Positions 24,876 to 36,261 are shown, counted from the first letter of the stretch. The stretch is 64,000 nucleotides of DNA from Herbidospora solisilvae (GCF_009901565.1 NZ_WXEW01000007.1:434001-498000), one strand, 5' to 3'. Notes: a model not told the origin generated them from the sequence alone. Numbers and translations are program-made.

Positions 24876-26258
24876 TCAGAGGCCGTAGGCCTCCAGCAGG
24901 CGCAACCACACCTCGCTCACCGTCGGGAACGACGGCACGGCGTGCCAGAGCTTGTCGAGCGGCACCTCGGCGGTGATCGCGATGGTGGCGGAGTGGAGCA
25001 TGTCGGCCACCGCAGGGCCCACGAACGTCATCCCGACGAGCACCTTGCGGTCTTCGTCGACCACGGCCTTCGCGCGCCCGATGTAGTTCTCGGCCGCCAG
25101 GTAGGCGCCGGTGATGCCACTCATGTCGTACTCGACGGAACGGACGTTGAGCCCCCGCTCCCGCGCCATCTGCTCGGTCAGACCGACCGTGGCCACCTGC
25201 GGGTCGGTGAAGATGACCTGGGGCGGGCCGTGGTGGTCGCCCTGGTCGCGCATCGACGGCAGGTCGTCGGGGCGGCGGTTGGCGCGGGCGGCGATCACGT
25301 CGCCGCACAACCGGGCCTGGTACTTGCCCATGTGGGTGAGGAGCGCGCGGCCGTTGGCGTCGCCGACCGCGTAGAGCCAGTCGTGGGCGACCGAACGCAT
25401 GCTGTCGTCGACCTCGATCGGGCGGGCGTCGGGCAGGCCGACTGTCTCCAGGCCGATGTCGGCGCCGATGGTGCGCCCGGCGGCGACCAGGATCTCGTCG
25501 GCGGTCAGCGTCGTGCCGTCGGAGAGCTGGGCCACGACCTCGCCGCCGGTCCGCTCGACCCGCTCGATCTGGGTGCCGAAGCGGATGTCGATGCCCCGGG
25601 CCACCAGCGCGTCGGCGACCATCGTGGCGGCGAAGCCGTCACACCTCTCGAGCACGCGGTGGCCGCGCACGACCATGGTGGTCTCGGTCGCGCCCAGGGC
25701 GTGCAGCGCCTGGGACATCTCGCACGCCACCACGCCGCCGCCCAGCACGATCAGCCGGCCCGGCACCTTCTTCACTCCGGTGGCCTCGCGGTTGGTCCAC
25801 GGCTTCGACTCGGCCAGCCCCGGGATCGGCGGGATGGCCGCCAGGCTGCCCGTCGCCACCACGACCGCGTGCCGCGCGGTCAGCACCCGGCCGCCGACGT
25901 CGACCTTGCGCTCCCCGGCGAGCCGCGCCCGGCCCCTGATGTACGTGGAGGGCAGCGACTCCAGCCAGCGCGCCTGGCCGTTGTCGCTGTAGTCGTTCAC
26001 CGCCCAGTCACGCCGCGCCAGCACCGCCGGCACGTCGATCGGCCCCACCGTCAGGCCCGGCGCCCGCTCGACCTCTCCGGCCAGGTCGACGGGGCGCAGC
26101 AGGGCCTTGCTCGGCACACAGGCCCAGTACGAACACTCGCCTCCGGCGAGTTCGGCCTCGATCACGGCCACCGACAGGCCGCCGCGCACGGCCCGGTCGA
26201 CCACGTTCTCCCCGACCGGCCCCGCGCCCATAACGATCACGTCGAAGACGTCAGCCAT
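24876..26258 (-). CDS. FAD-dependent pyridine nucleotide-disulphide oxidoreductase
   Basis: 460-aa flavoprotein. FAD motif [12 protein letters not shown], redox Cys pair in [13 protein letters not shown] (C42, C47), second Rossmann motif [22 protein letters not shown] motif [23 protein letters not shown], and C-terminal interface [19 protein letters not shown]. It resembles mercuric reductase/NADPH-dependent disulphide reductases and the protein at 7082-8425. ATG 26258 follows GGGAGGAAGAG. Substrate unknown. Confidence 0.8.
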   Translation of the reverse strand: MADVFDVIVMGAGPVGENVVDRAVRGGLSVAVIEAELAGGECSYWACVPSKALLRPVDLAGEVERAPGLTVGPIDVPAVLARRDWAVNDYSDNGQARWLESLPSTYIRGRARLAGERKVDVGGRVLTARHAVVVATGSLAAIPPIPGLAESKPWTNREATGVKKVPGRLIVLGGGVVACEMSQALHALGATETTMVVRGHRVLERCDGFAATMVADALVARGIDIRFGTQIERVERTGGEVVAQLSDGTTLTADEILVAAGRTIGADIGLETVGLPDARPIEVDDSMRSVAHDWLYAVGDANGRALLTHMGKYQARLCGDVIAARANRRPDDLPSMRDQGDHHGPPQVIFTDPQVATVGLTEQMARERGLNVRSVEYDMSGITGAYLAAENYIGRAKAVVDEDRKVLVGMTFVGPAVADMLHSATIAITAEVPLDKLWHAVPSFPTVSEVWLRLLEAYGL

Positions 26259-26302
26259 CTCTTCCTCCCGTTGATCTCCGATCCGACCGTATCTCGCGGG
26301 CC

Positions 26303-26319
26303 GCTAGATCCGATCTAGC
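26303..26319. promoter_or_regulatory. 17-bp palindrome GCTAGATCCGATCTAGC
   Basis: Perfect 8-bp arms around a single C, in the divergent gap between the flavoprotein (start 26258) and the ABC exporter (start 26343). A strong candidate operator for a dimeric regulator controlling one or both units; the regulator is not encoded next to it. Confidence 0.6.
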
Positions 26320-26342
26320 ACGCCGCCTCGCGCCCAAAGGGC

Positions 26343-27319
<977 letters not shown>

Positions 27320-27323
<4 letters not shown>

Positions 27324-28171
27324 CCACCACCACCGCGACCGAGACGGCCGAGCCGGTCTACGTCCCCGCCGCCGAGACCATCGGCGCGGTCCTCGACCCC
27401 CGCGAGCGCCCGGCCCGGCCGAGCGCGTTGTCGGCGTCGCTGACGTTCGGGTGGCGGGCCGTGCTCAAGATCAAGCACGTGCCCGAGCAGCTGTTCGACG
27501 TGACGGCCTTCCCGATCATGATGACCCTGATGTTCACCTACCTGTTCGGCGGCGCGCTGGCCGGGTCGACCGGGGAGTACCTGCAGTTCCTGCTGCCCGG
27601 GATCATGGTGCAGAGCGTCGTGATGACCACCATGTACAGCGGGCTGGCGGTGAACATCGACATCGCCAAGGGCGTGTTCGACCGGTTCAAGTCGCTGCCG
27701 ATCTGGCGGCCCGCGGCCCTGGTGGGCAACCTGCTGGGCGACGTGCTGCGCTACGTGCTGGCCTCGCTGGTGATCACCGTGGTCGGGCTGATCCTGGGGT
27801 TCCGGCCCGGCGGCGGCGTGGTGGGCGTGGCGGCGGGCATCGGGCTGCTGGTCGTCTTCTCGTTCGCGTTCTCGTGGATCTGGACGATGTGCGGGCTCTA
27901 CCTGCGCAGCGAGAAGTCGGTCATGGGGGTCAGCATGCTCGTGCTGTTCCCGCTGACCTTCCTGAGCAACATCTTCGTCGACCCGTCCACCATGCCGGGG
28001 TGGCTGCAGGCGTTCGTCGAGGTCAACCCGATCACCCGGCTGGTGGCGGCGGTCCGGTCGCTGATGTCGGGCAACCCCGACATGGGTGAGCTGACCTGGG
28101 TGTTCATCGCCACGGCGGCGCTGCTGGCCGTCTTCGGGCCGCTGACGATGCGGGCCTACAACCGCAAGTAG
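27320..28171 (+). CDS. DrrB-type ABC transporter permease
   Basis: 283-aa ABC-2 membrane protein with about six transmembrane helices (from about 62 to 278), among them [19 protein letters not shown] and [17 protein letters not shown]. The conserved ABC-2 stretch [20 protein letters not shown] is followed by [20 protein letters not shown]. It pairs with the upstream ATPase to form a homodimeric exporter. The N-terminal 45 residues are cytoplasmic. Confidence 0.92.
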
Positions 28172-28176
28172 CCCGC

Positions 28177-31100
28177 TCAGAGCCGCCAGCGGACCGGCGA
28201 CCCCGGCCGGTAGCCGCAGGAGGAACCGGTGCTGATCGACTCACGCAGATGGGAGGCGAGAGACGGATGGCGTTCGCCGAGCTTGCGCAGGGTGTCGCGG
28301 ATGCGGGCGGTCACCGTCTTGCGGGCCCGCTCGGCCTCGTCGCCCAGCCGCCGGTCGCGCCCGGCCAGCCCGGCGGCGGCGCGCAGTTCGTCGAGCAGGG
28401 CCTGCCGCTCCCGGTCGAGGGCGGCGGCCCGATCGTCGTCGCCGAGCCCGGCCGCCCGGTCGATCTCGTCGTCGAGCCGGGCCAGGTGGCGGCGGTAGCG
28501 GGCCTTGGCCTCGCCGTCGAGCACGGCGTCGCCCCCGAAACCGCGGGCCGCGACCACCTCGTGCCCCCCTTCGGGGTTGAGCAGCCGGACCGCCGGGATG
28601 TCGGTGCCCGGCGCGCCCAGGAGAAGGTGGAGGTCGCGCAGTCCCTTGGCGTCGGGCATGCGGACCACCTGGTCGTCGTAGGCCAGTTCCCAGACGTCGC
28701 CGTCGCGGCGGAACGTGGGGGTGACCCGGGCGGGCCGCGCCGGACCGGCCGCCTGAGCGGGCCGGATCTCCTCGACCTTCCGGCGGATGTGACGCATGCC
28801 CAGCTCGGCCGCTTCGGCCGCCGCCTCGTCGAGCGTCACCCGGCCGCGCAGCGGCTCGCCGGCGGCCAGCAGCGCCCGGCCGAGCTCCACCCCCGCCTCG
28901 ACGACCCACGGCCGGGCCTGGAACGCCACGGCGGAGGCGCGGGCGGCGGTGAAGCGGGCGATCGCGTCGTCCCACCGGCCACGCGAGGCGGCCAGCACGC
29001 CGAGCCAGTGGTCGACCGGCCCGGCGATGTCGCAGCCGCCGATGCTGACCAGCCAGCCGCCCGAATGGGGGGTCAGCGTCTCGGTCGCCCACGCCGTCAG
29101 CCGGGCGTCGCCCGACTCGGCCGCCGCGTGGGCCATGAACCGCAGCCCCAGCGGGGCGAAGCTGCGGGGATAGGCGTCGAGGCCGTTATCGGGCAGCACG
29201 CTCAGCGCGCCGGCCAGATCGCCGGCCTGGAGGGCGGTGATGCCCGCCAGCAGGTCGACCTGGTTGTGAGCCGTCGACCGGAGACGCTCCAGCACCGCCG
29301 GGATCTCGGCGAACCGGCCCTGGTGCAGCAGCACCGACCACAGGACGTGGTCGCTCATGAAGCCGAACATGTCGCGGCTGTCTTCGGCGATGACCTCCAT
29401 CGCGCCGCGCAGGAACTCCTCGGCCTCCGCGAACCGGCCGGCCAGGGTCATGATGATCGACTGGTCGACGCGGGCGGCGAAGATCATGCGTTCGCCGCCG
29501 ATCCGCAATGCGAAGGCGGTCGACTCGCTGAACTGGTCGAGATAGGCGGGATCGCCCGCCTCCAGCAGCGCCACCCAGCGCAGCGACGCGGCGAAGTGTT
29601 CGGTGTCGGGGTCGGAGGCGCGCCGGGCGACCGTCTCCATCTCGCTGGTCAGCTCGATGCGCTCGGCCGCCGTGCCCAGCCCGAACAGCACGTCGTGGCG
29701 GGCCGCCAGGCCGAAGGTCAGCGCCTCGTGGTCGTCGTCCGCGCGGGCCACCGCCGCGATGTGGACGGCGAGTTCGTCGGCCATCGCGTCGGGCGTGGTC
29801 GGGTCGCCCCCGATCAGCGCCTGGTAGGCGATCCGCACGACCTCGGAGCTGCGGCCACCGGAGAAACCGCCGATCATGCCGGGCCCTTCGATCCGGTAGT
29901 AGCTGATCGCCACCCGGGCCAGCAGGTCGGCGTCGCCCGTCTGCTGGGCGAAGGTCCAGGCCGATTCGAGGGTGGCGCGGACCTCCTCGGCGTCGTCGAG
30001 GTGGAACAGGCAGGAGCTGAGTTCCATCGCGATCATCGCCCGGCGGCGCGGTTCGAGGCCCTCGCCCCGGTCGGCGGCCCGCCGCAGGTGACCGATCGAC
30101 TCGTCGATGGCCATGCGCCGCTGCGCTTCGCCGGCCGCCGACAGCAGTCGCTCGACCGCGACCGACGGCGGCAGCTCGCGGCCCGCCTGGTAGGCGTGGC
30201 GGGCCTGGTCGGCGGGCAGGAGGTGGGCCTTCAGCGCCGGGTCGGCGTCGAGGGCCGTGATGACCCGGGCGTGCCGCCCGGCCGCACGCTCGCCGAGGGA
30301 TTCGTAGAGCGTCTCCCGGACGAGGTCGTGGGCGAACCCCAGCCGCCCCTCGGTGAGCTGGACGACCAGCCGCGCGGCCACGGCCTGCGCGAGCAGCCCG
30401 TCGACCCGGGCGGCCGGCAACCCGGCCAGCGCCGCCAGCACGTCGCGGTGGAACTCGCGCCCCAGCACCGACGCGTCGGTCAGCAACTCGGCCACCTGCG
30501 GCGGCAGCAGCGAGACACGTTTCTGCAGCGCGTCGCGCACCCCCGGCGCGATCGCGGTCACCGAGCCGCCGCCCTGCCAGAGCCGGGTGGTCTGCTCGAC
30601 GAAGAACGGGTTGCCGCCGGTCCGCCGGTGGACCTCGTCGACCAGCGCCGGTTCGGGCGCCCGCCCGGCGGTGCGGGCCATCAGCGCGCCGACCTCGTCG
30701 CGCCCCAGCCCGGTCAACGAGATGCAGGTCGCCTTCGCCACCAGCGGCATGATCAGCGGCGCGAGCGGATGGTCGGGCGCCTCGGCCTCGACGTCGCGGT
30801 AGGTGCCGAGCAGCAGCAGCCGCTCGAACCAGGTGTGCTGCGCGGCGAACTCCAGCAACTTCAGCGACGCCGTGTCGGCCCAGTGGAGGTCGTCGAGCAC
30901 CACCACGACCGGACGGCGCTGCGCCGCCGACACCAGCGCCGTGGTCACCGCGTCGTAGAGCCGGAACCCGTCGAGCACCTCCTTGCCGCCGCCCGACCGC
31001 TCACCCAGCAGGATGGCCAGCACCTCGGCGGCCTCGGCCCCCACCGACGACCACTCGCCGGCCCGGCGCAGCGCCCGGATGACCTGCACCCACGGCCAGT

Positions 31101-31314
31101 AGCCGGGCGCGCCGCCCGACTGCCAGCACGACCCCCCGAGCACGAGCGCGCCCGCCCGCCTGGCCTCTTCGACCCCGCGGGTGACCAGCGTGGTCTTGCC
31201 GATCCCGGCCTCGCCGGTGACCAGCACCAGGCCGCCGTGGCTGTCGAGGGCCCGGCCGATCTCGGCCCGCAGCAGCCCCGCGGGATGGTCGCGCCCGATG
31301 AGCTGAGAGTCCAT
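28177..31314 (-). CDS. Large AAA/STAND-type ATPase with helical repeat region
   Basis: 1045-aa protein. The N-terminal AAA_16-like NTPase has Walker A VTGEAGIGKTTLV (about 33-45), Walker B VVVLDDLHWADTASLKLLE and sensor-like GTYRDVEAE, followed by a winged-helix-like region and about 500 residues of TPR-like helices. The C-terminal 200 residues (VWELAYDDQVVRMPDAKGLRDLHLLL, then a long charged helix with RARKTVTARIRDTLRKLGERHPSLASHL) replace the LuxR HTH normal in LAL/MalT-type activators. It is likely a signal-sensing ATPase. DNA binding through the C-terminal helix-rich tail is possible but not evident. Confidence 0.75.
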   Translation of the reverse strand: MDSQLIGRDHPAGLLRAEIGRALDSHGGLVLVTGEAGIGKTTLVTRGVEEARRAGALVLGGSCWQSGGAPGYWPWVQVIRALRRAGEWSSVGAEAAEVLAILLGERSGGGKEVLDGFRLYDAVTTALVSAAQRRPVVVVLDDLHWADTASLKLLEFAAQHTWFERLLLLGTYRDVEAEAPDHPLAPLIMPLVAKATCISLTGLGRDEVGALMARTAGRAPEPALVDEVHRRTGGNPFFVEQTTRLWQGGGSVTAIAPGVRDALQKRVSLLPPQVAELLTDASVLGREFHRDVLAALAGLPAARVDGLLAQAVAARLVVQLTEGRLGFAHDLVRETLYESLGERAAGRHARVITALDADPALKAHLLPADQARHAYQAGRELPPSVAVERLLSAAGEAQRRMAIDESIGHLRRAADRGEGLEPRRRAMIAMELSSCLFHLDDAEEVRATLESAWTFAQQTGDADLLARVAISYYRIEGPGMIGGFSGGRSSEVVRIAYQALIGGDPTTPDAMADELAVHIAAVARADDDHEALTFGLAARHDVLFGLGTAAERIELTSEMETVARRASDPDTEHFAASLRWVALLEAGDPAYLDQFSESTAFALRIGGERMIFAARVDQSIIMTLAGRFAEAEEFLRGAMEVIAEDSRDMFGFMSDHVLWSVLLHQGRFAEIPAVLERLRSTAHNQVDLLAGITALQAGDLAGALSVLPDNGLDAYPRSFAPLGLRFMAHAAAESGDARLTAWATETLTPHSGGWLVSIGGCDIAGPVDHWLGVLAASRGRWDDAIARFTAARASAVAFQARPWVVEAGVELGRALLAAGEPLRGRVTLDEAAAEAAELGMRHIRRKVEEIRPAQAAGPARPARVTPTFRRDGDVWELAYDDQVVRMPDAKGLRDLHLLLGAPGTDIPAVRLLNPEGGHEVVAARGFGGDAVLDGEAKARYRRHLARLDDEIDRAAGLGDDDRAAALDRERQALLDELRAAAGLAGRDRRLGDEAERARKTVTARIRDTLRKLGERHPSLASHLRESISTGSSCGYRPGSPVRWRL

Positions 31315-31464
31315 CGGAGCCTCCTGACGGGGAGATCGGCAGCGGGCGGGCGGGAGAAACCGCCCCCTACCGGGAGCGGAGGAGTAGCTCCTCTACGCTA
31401 TCGACCGGCGCCGACATTTTGCGTTGTGAAACCAGTACGGGGATCATGCAGAATGAGGCACTGA

Positions 31465-31538
31465 GCGCCCTTAGCTCAGCCGGATAGAGCAGTGGACTTC
31501 TAATCCACCGGTCGGGGGTTCGAATCCCTCAGGGCGCG
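31465..31538 (+). tRNA. tRNA-Arg (anticodon TCT)
   Basis: Complete cloverleaf: acceptor GCGCCCT / AGGGCGC with discriminator G at 31538; D arm GCTC-AGCCGGATA-GAGC; anticodon arm GTGGA-CTTCTAA-TCCAC with anticodon TCT at 31499-31501; variable CGGTC; T arm GGGGG-TTCGAAT-CCCTC. CCA is not encoded. It reads AGA codons, which are rare in this genome. No integrase or att-like duplication was found beside it. Confidence 0.96.
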
Positions 31539-31546
31539 CGCTTCTC

Positions 31547-31744
31547 CTAAGCCGACGATTCCTCCTCGGGCTCGTCGGCCGGTTCCTCCCGGCCGAACAG
31601 CAAGGCCAGCACCTTCATGGCCCTGGCGCTGTGTTTCTCGGAGAACGTCGCCGCCGAGGCCTCGACGACCAGCAATATCGCGAGCACGGCCGCCACGCCG
31701 AGCGCGACCGCGAGAAACAGGCCGGTGGAATCCTCCGGGGCCAT
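31547..31744 (-). CDS. Small membrane protein, 65 aa
   Basis: Starts MAPEDSTGLFLAVALGVAAVL with one transmembrane helix (about 8-30), then a basic segment FSEKHSARAMKVLALLFGREE and an acidic tail. The ATG at 31744 is preferred because a GGGG tract precedes it; an in-frame GTG at 31804 would add 20 non-hydrophobic residues. Convergent with the tRNA gene. Function unknown. Confidence 0.55.
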   Translation of the reverse strand: MAPEDSTGLFLAVALGVAAVLAILLVVEASAATFSEKHSARAMKVLALLFGREEPADEPEEESSA

Positions 31745-31971
31745 CGCGAATGACCCCGCGGCTGCGGCGGCGCTCGATGTGGGCACGACCCACCTGGCGT
31801 TCACGGGAGAGACATTTCGTGTCCGGGTCCCTTCGCTCAGCAGTGACTCAAAAGATCAAGCCCTTGCTTGCCGCGAGCCTACCCGACGGTAGTCACGCTC
31901 CGTAGCAGGTCGTCGCCGGTTTTTCCAGTGCCTCGTGTCACGGGGGCGGATTCCGGCTACCCTCAAGCCGC

Positions 31972-32757
31972 ATGTTCGTTGTGTCGCGGGCCGACGAAGT
32001 CCCGCTGTCCGGCGGCGACGTCACCGAGGGTGTGGTCCGGGTCGGTGACACGGTCCGCCGTCCCCTGAAGGCCACCTCGCCCGCCGTCCACACCCTGCTG
32101 CGTCATCTGGAGGCCGTCGGGTTCGACGGCGCGCCCCGTGTGCTGGGCATCGACGAGCTGGGGCGGGAGGTGCTGACCTTCGTGCCGGGCGACGTGCCGG
32201 GGCGGCCCTTTCCGGTGGGCGAGGACGTGCTCGCCGAACTCGCCCGGTTGCAGCGGCGCTACCACGACGCGGTGTCGGGGTTCCGGCCGAGGCCCGGCGC
32301 GGTCTGGGAGACCGGATCGGCCGACGACGCCGAGCCCGAGGTCGTGGGGCACTGTGACGTCACGCCCGAGAACGTCGTCTTCCGCGACGGGCTGCCGGTG
32401 GCGCTGATCGACTTCGACATGGCGCGGCCGGTGTCCCGGCTGTTCGACGTGGTGACCACGTTGCGGCACTGGGCGCCGATCGCCGATCCGGTCGACCGCG
32501 ACCACGCCGATCTCGACGCCGGGCGGCGCATCCGGGTGTTCGCCGACGCCTACGGGCTGAGCGCCGCCGAGCGGCTGCGGCTATTGCCCACCGCGCGGTT
32601 GCGGCTCGATCGCTCGTACGTCGCCATGAAGCACAAGGCCGAGACCGAGGGCGGCGGGTGGGCGGTCATGTGGGAGTCGGGCATCGGGCAGCGTATCCGG
32701 CGGGCTGCCGCGTGGCTTGATGCGAATGAGGATGATCTGCACCGTTTCCTCCAATAG
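31972..32757 (+). CDS. Phosphotransferase (aminoglycoside/choline kinase-like) family protein
   Basis: 261-aa kinase-fold protein. Catalytic loop GHCDVTPENVVF (H-D-N) and metal loop ALIDFDMARP are intact; the N-lobe has VRVGDTVRRPLKATSPAVHTLLRHLEAVG. An SMKHKAE-like C-terminal helix and GIGQRIRRAAAWL follow. Substrate unknown; distinct from the APH protein at 2923. It is 17 nt upstream of cobD, but the functional link is doubtful. Confidence 0.8.
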   Translation: MFVVSRADEVPLSGGDVTEGVVRVGDTVRRPLKATSPAVHTLLRHLEAVGFDGAPRVLGIDELGREVLTFVPGDVPGRPFPVGEDVLAELARLQRRYHDAVSGFRPRPGAVWETGSADDAEPEVVGHCDVTPENVVFRDGLPVALIDFDMARPVSRLFDVVTTLRHWAPIADPVDRDHADLDAGRRIRVFADAYGLSAAERLRLLPTARLRLDRSYVAMKHKAETEGGGWAVMWESGIGQRIRRAAAWLDANEDDLHRFLQ

Positions 32758-32774
32758 GAGAGAATGCGTGGGTG

Positions 32775-33662
32775 ATGGGGGAGGAAGCGCGGGGAATCGC
32801 GCTCGGGGTGGTTTTGGATGCACTGGTCGGCGATCCCCGGCGGGGTCACCCGGTGGCGCTGTTCGGGACCGCCGCGACCGCGCTGGAACGGCGGGTCTAT
32901 CGCGACTCGCGTACCCGAGGACTGATCTTCACCGCGGTGTGCGTCGGCTCGGTGACCGCGCTGGGCGCCCTGCTCCCCAGGAAGACGGCGATCACGGCCG
33001 CCGCCACGTGGGCGGTGCTCGGCGGCACGACGCTCGCCCGTGAGGGCGCGGCCATGGCGCGGCACCTGGCCGACGACGACCTCGACGCCGCCCGCCGCCG
33101 GTTACCGCACCTGTGCGGCCGCGATCCGAGCAACCTGGGCGAGCCCGAACTGGCCCGCGCGACCGTCGAGTCGCTCGCCGAGAACACTTCCGACGCCGTC
33201 GTCGCGCCGCTCTTCTGGGGCGCGGTCGCGGGTGTGCCCGGCCTGCTGGCCTACCGGGCGATCAACACGCTCGACGCCATGGTCGGCCACCGTTCGCCCC
33301 GCTACGAGCGGTTCGGCTGGGCGGCGGCCCGCCTCGACGACGCGGCCAACTACGTTCCGGCCCGTCTCACGGCGTTGCTCGCCGCGCTCTGCTCCGGCCG
33401 CCTCCGGCCCACGCTCAGAGCCGTCTTCCGGTACGGCTCCCGCCACCCCAGCCCCAACTCCGGCCAGTGCGAGGCGGCCTTCGCCGGAGCCCTGAACGTC
33501 ACCCTGGGCGGCGTCAACGACTACGGCGGCCGCCTCGAACACCGCCCCGAGCTCGGCGACGGCCCCCGGCCCACGAAGCGGGACATCTCCCGGGCGGTGA
33601 CGCTGGCCAGGCGGGTGGCCTGGGCGGCGGCGGCCCTGGCGGTGCTGGCGAGGCGGCGATGA
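32775..33662 (+). CDS. cobD: Adenosylcobinamide-phosphate synthase CobD/CbiB
   Basis: Integral membrane enzyme that attaches aminopropanol (or its phosphate) to adenosylcobyric acid. 295 aa. Characteristic segments: [20 protein letters not shown] at the N-terminus, [33 protein letters not shown] in the centre, then [36 protein letters not shown] and [18 protein letters not shown]. It overlaps cobQ by ATGA, so the two late corrin-ring steps are co-translated. Confidence 0.93.
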   Translation: MGEEARGIALGVVLDALVGDPRRGHPVALFGTAATALERRVYRDSRTRGLIFTAVCVGSVTALGALLPRKTAITAAATWAVLGGTTLAREGAAMARHLADDDLDAARRRLPHLCGRDPSNLGEPELARATVESLAENTSDAVVAPLFWGAVAGVPGLLAYRAINTLDAMVGHRSPRYERFGWAAARLDDAANYVPARLTALLAALCSGRLRPTLRAVFRYGSRHPSPNSGQCEAAFAGALNVTLGGVNDYGGRLEHRPELGDGPRPTKRDISRAVTLARRVAWAAAALAVLARRR

Positions 33663-35119
33663 AGGGCGCGCTGCTGGTCGCCGGGACCACCTCCGACGCC
33701 GGGAAGAGCGTCGTCACCGCGGGCATCTGCCGGTGGCTGGCCCGGCAGGGGGTGCGGGTCGCGCCGTTCAAGGCGCAGAACATGTCGCTCAACTCCTTCG
33801 TCACCGCCGACGGCGCCGAGATCGGGCGGGCGCAGGCCACCCAGGCCGCGGCCTGCGGCGTCGAGCCGACGGCCGACATGAACCCCGTCCTGCTCAAGCC
33901 GGGCAGCGACCGCCGCAGCCAGGTCGTGGTGAAGGGCCGGCCGCTCGCCGACGTCGACGCGCTGACGTACCCGAACCTGAAGCGGCACCTCAAGGCGGTC
34001 GCGCTGGAGTCGCTGGCCCGCTTGCGGGCCGAGTACGACGTCGTGGTGTGCGAGGGCGCGGGCAGCCCGGCCGAGATCAACCTGCGCGCGAACGACATCG
34101 CCAACATGGGCCTGGCACGGGCGGCCGGCCTGCCGGTGGTCGTCGTGGGCGACATCGACCGGGGCGGGGTGTTCGCCCACCTCTACGGCACCCTGGCGCT
34201 GCTGGAGCCCGAGGACCAGGCGCTCATTTCGGGGTTCGTGATCAACAAGTTCCGGGGCGCGGTCGAGTTGCTCGAACCGGGGCTCGACATGCTGCGCGGG
34301 CTCACCCACCGCGAGGTCTACGGGGTGCTGCCCTGGCTCGACGGGTTGTGGATGGACGTCGAGGACTCCCTCGCGCTCGACAACCGGCCGGAGACCGGCG
34401 ACGGCCACGTCGACGTCGTCGTGGTGCGTTATCCGCGCATCTCCAACTTCACCGACCTCGACGCCCTCGCCGCCGAACCCGGGGTGAACGTCAGGTTCGT
34501 CACCTCGCCCCGCGAGATCGCCACGGCCGACCTGGTCGTGCTGCCCGGCTCGCGGGCCACGGTGAGCGACCTCGCCTGGCTCAGGGAACGCGGCATCGCC
34601 GACGCCCTGCTCCGCAGACGCGGGCCGGTCGTCGGGATCTGCGGCGGTTACCAGATGCTCGCCGAGACCATCCACGACGACGTCGAATCCCGGCAGGGCA
34701 CCGTGCCCGGATTGGGCCTCCTTCCGGCCACAGTCCGGTTCGTACCGGAAAAAGTGCTGGCCAGGCCGACAGGTGAGGCATACGGTCACCGCGTGGCCGC
34801 GTATGAGATCCACCACGGCGTCGTCACCCCCGCCCCGGGTGCCGAACCGTTCCTCGACGGGTGCCGCCGTGGCGACGTCTGGGGCACGACTTGGCACGGG
34901 GCCTTCGAGAACGACGGGTTCCGCCGGGCCTTCCTGGCCGAGATCGGCCTGCCGGTCGAGAGCGCCGTCGACTTCGCCGGGCTGCGCGAGCGGCGTCTCG
35001 ACGCCATCGGCGACCTGATCGAGCGCCACCTCGACACCGGCGCCCTCGTCGACCTGATCACGAAAGGACCGCGACCCGGAACGGCCGTCATCCCGCCGGG
35101 CGGCCCCCGATGGGCCTGA
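33659..35119 (+). CDS. cobQ: Cobyric acid synthase CobQ
   Basis: Amidates four side chains of adenosylcobyrinic acid a,c-diamide, using glutamine and ATP. The 486-aa protein has an N-terminal dethiobiotin-synthetase-like ATPase ([37 protein letters not shown]) and a C-terminal triad-type glutaminase with the nucleophile Cys328 in [10 protein letters not shown] and H385 in YEIHHG. Full length, normal for the family. Confidence 0.95.
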   Translation: MKGALLVAGTTSDAGKSVVTAGICRWLARQGVRVAPFKAQNMSLNSFVTADGAEIGRAQATQAAACGVEPTADMNPVLLKPGSDRRSQVVVKGRPLADVDALTYPNLKRHLKAVALESLARLRAEYDVVVCEGAGSPAEINLRANDIANMGLARAAGLPVVVVGDIDRGGVFAHLYGTLALLEPEDQALISGFVINKFRGAVELLEPGLDMLRGLTHREVYGVLPWLDGLWMDVEDSLALDNRPETGDGHVDVVVVRYPRISNFTDLDALAAEPGVNVRFVTSPREIATADLVVLPGSRATVSDLAWLRERGIADALLRRRGPVVGICGGYQMLAETIHDDVESRQGTVPGLGLLPATVRFVPEKVLARPTGEAYGHRVAAYEIHHGVVTPAPGAEPFLDGCRRGDVWGTTWHGAFENDGFRRAFLAEIGLPVESAVDFAGLRERRLDAIGDLIERHLDTGALVDLITKGPRPGTAVIPPGGPRWA

Positions 35120-35220
35120 TCGCGGTCACGGCCGCCTTCGCCGTCGTGGGCCTGGCGACGGGGATCGCCCTGCTGGCGACGGTCCGGCGGCACCACCGCC
35201 GCCGGCCGCCTCGCCCGTGA
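35110..35220 (+). CDS. Possible one-helix membrane peptide, 36 aa
   Basis: [20 protein letters not shown] then a strongly basic tail, [11 protein letters not shown]: a typical single transmembrane segment with positive-inside tail. It starts inside the end of cobQ (10-nt overlap, different frame). The ribosome site is weak. It could be real or an accident of GC-rich sequence. Confidence 0.3.
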   Translation: MGLIAVTAAFAVVGLATGIALLATVRRHHRRRPPRP

Positions 35221-35223
35221 CCG

Positions 35224-36243
35224 CTACGAGGCCTTCTGGGCGCTGATCCAGTTGTCGATGGCCGTCCACTGGTCGAAGAGCCAGGAGATCTGGGCCTCGC
35301 GTTCCCTCGGCACGTCCTCGGCCGCCCAGCGCCACCACTTCGCCGTGATGCGGGCCTCCTCGGGCAGGTGCCGCCACACGTCGCCGAGGGTGATCAGGTC
35401 GTCGAGGCCGGTGTGCGCGACGAAGATCACGTCGGCCTCCGGGCAGGCGGTCATCGCCGCGATGGCCCCGTTGGGCCGGGGCGGCAGCAGGTGGGCGAGG
35501 CGTTCGGCGCGGGCCGCCTCGGCGCGCAGGCCGCGTTCGCGCAGCCGCCTTATGGCCCGGAAACGGCGGCCCGGGGTGAAGTTGCCGCCCTCCGGGAAGA
35601 TCACGAGGGCGTCGTCGGCGTCCATGTCGGAGGCCAGGCGGGAGATCTCCCCCACGATCCCGCTCTCGGCGATCTTCTTGGGCACGAACGCGTTGGGCAG
35701 CCGGTTGATCACCACGTCGACCGACGGGTCGAACTGCAGGGCCGCCTTCATCACGATGCGCGGACGCCGCTGGTAGCGGGCCAGCAGATGGTAGACGAGC
35801 AGGAACGAGTCGCCGGGACCGGCGTGCCGCGACAGGACGATGATCGGCCGGGTCAGCCGGCGCGCGGCCTCCTCGCCGGTCAGCGCGGGCTCGTCTATGG
35901 CGACCGACAACCGGAAGATGGCCACCGCCGCGCCGTAGACGTTGGTCAGCAGCCAGCGGATCAGGGCGTAGTGGCGTTCCTGGTGGGCGGCCTCGCTCAG
36001 GCGTCCCCCGAACCCCGACGCCACCCACAGTTCCAGGCTGGCGATCAGCGCCGCCGACTCCAGCGCCAGCCACACCACGGCGAACACCACCAGCCGCATG
36101 CCCCGGCGGCGCGGCGGCGGCAGGCGCAGGCCGACGATGAAGCCGAAGACGAGCCACACCGGCAGAGTGACGATGACGGCGACGGTCAGCACGATCACCA
36201 GCGGCGCGAAGACCAGCCGCCGGACGATCCGGGGAGGGAGCAT
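35224..36243 (-). CDS. 1-acyl-sn-glycerol-3-phosphate acyltransferase-like protein (PlsC family)
   Basis: Membrane-associated acyltransferase, 339 aa. Two N-terminal hydrophobic helices (about 10-37 and 48-74) precede the catalytic HX4D box SRHAGPGDS, the glycerophosphate-site FPEGGNFTPGRR and a VIFVAHTGLDD segment. ATG 36243 follows AAGGAGG. It is the last gene of a leftward operon with the patatin-like gene 18 nt upstream. The acceptor lipid is unknown. Confidence 0.85.
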   Translation of the reverse strand: MLPPRIVRRLVFAPLVIVLTVAVIVTLPVWLVFGFIVGLRLPPPRRRGMRLVVFAVVWLALESAALIASLELWVASGFGGRLSEAAHQERHYALIRWLLTNVYGAAVAIFRLSVAIDEPALTGEEAARRLTRPIIVLSRHAGPGDSFLLVYHLLARYQRRPRIVMKAALQFDPSVDVVINRLPNAFVPKKIAESGIVGEISRLASDMDADDALVIFPEGGNFTPGRRFRAIRRLRERGLRAEAARAERLAHLLPPRPNGAIAAMTACPEADVIFVAHTGLDDLITLGDVWRHLPEEARITAKWWRWAAEDVPREREAQISWLFDQWTAIDNWISAQKAS

Positions 36244-36261
36244 GACCGGGCCTCCTTCAGC

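Noticed and set aside
28249-31464. 1071-codon open frame opposite the large ATPase gene
   Set aside because: Shadow frame. The minus-strand product has intact Walker motifs, whereas the plus-strand translation has no recognisable domain.
31465-31538. tRNA-Arg as an integration site for a mobile element
   Set aside because: No integrase, excisionase or repeated tRNA 3' end was found on either side.
32758-32774. Cobalamin riboswitch upstream of cobD, or upstream of the chelatase gene at 53636-53721
   Set aside because: The gaps are too short or lack the B12-box and the multi-stem architecture.
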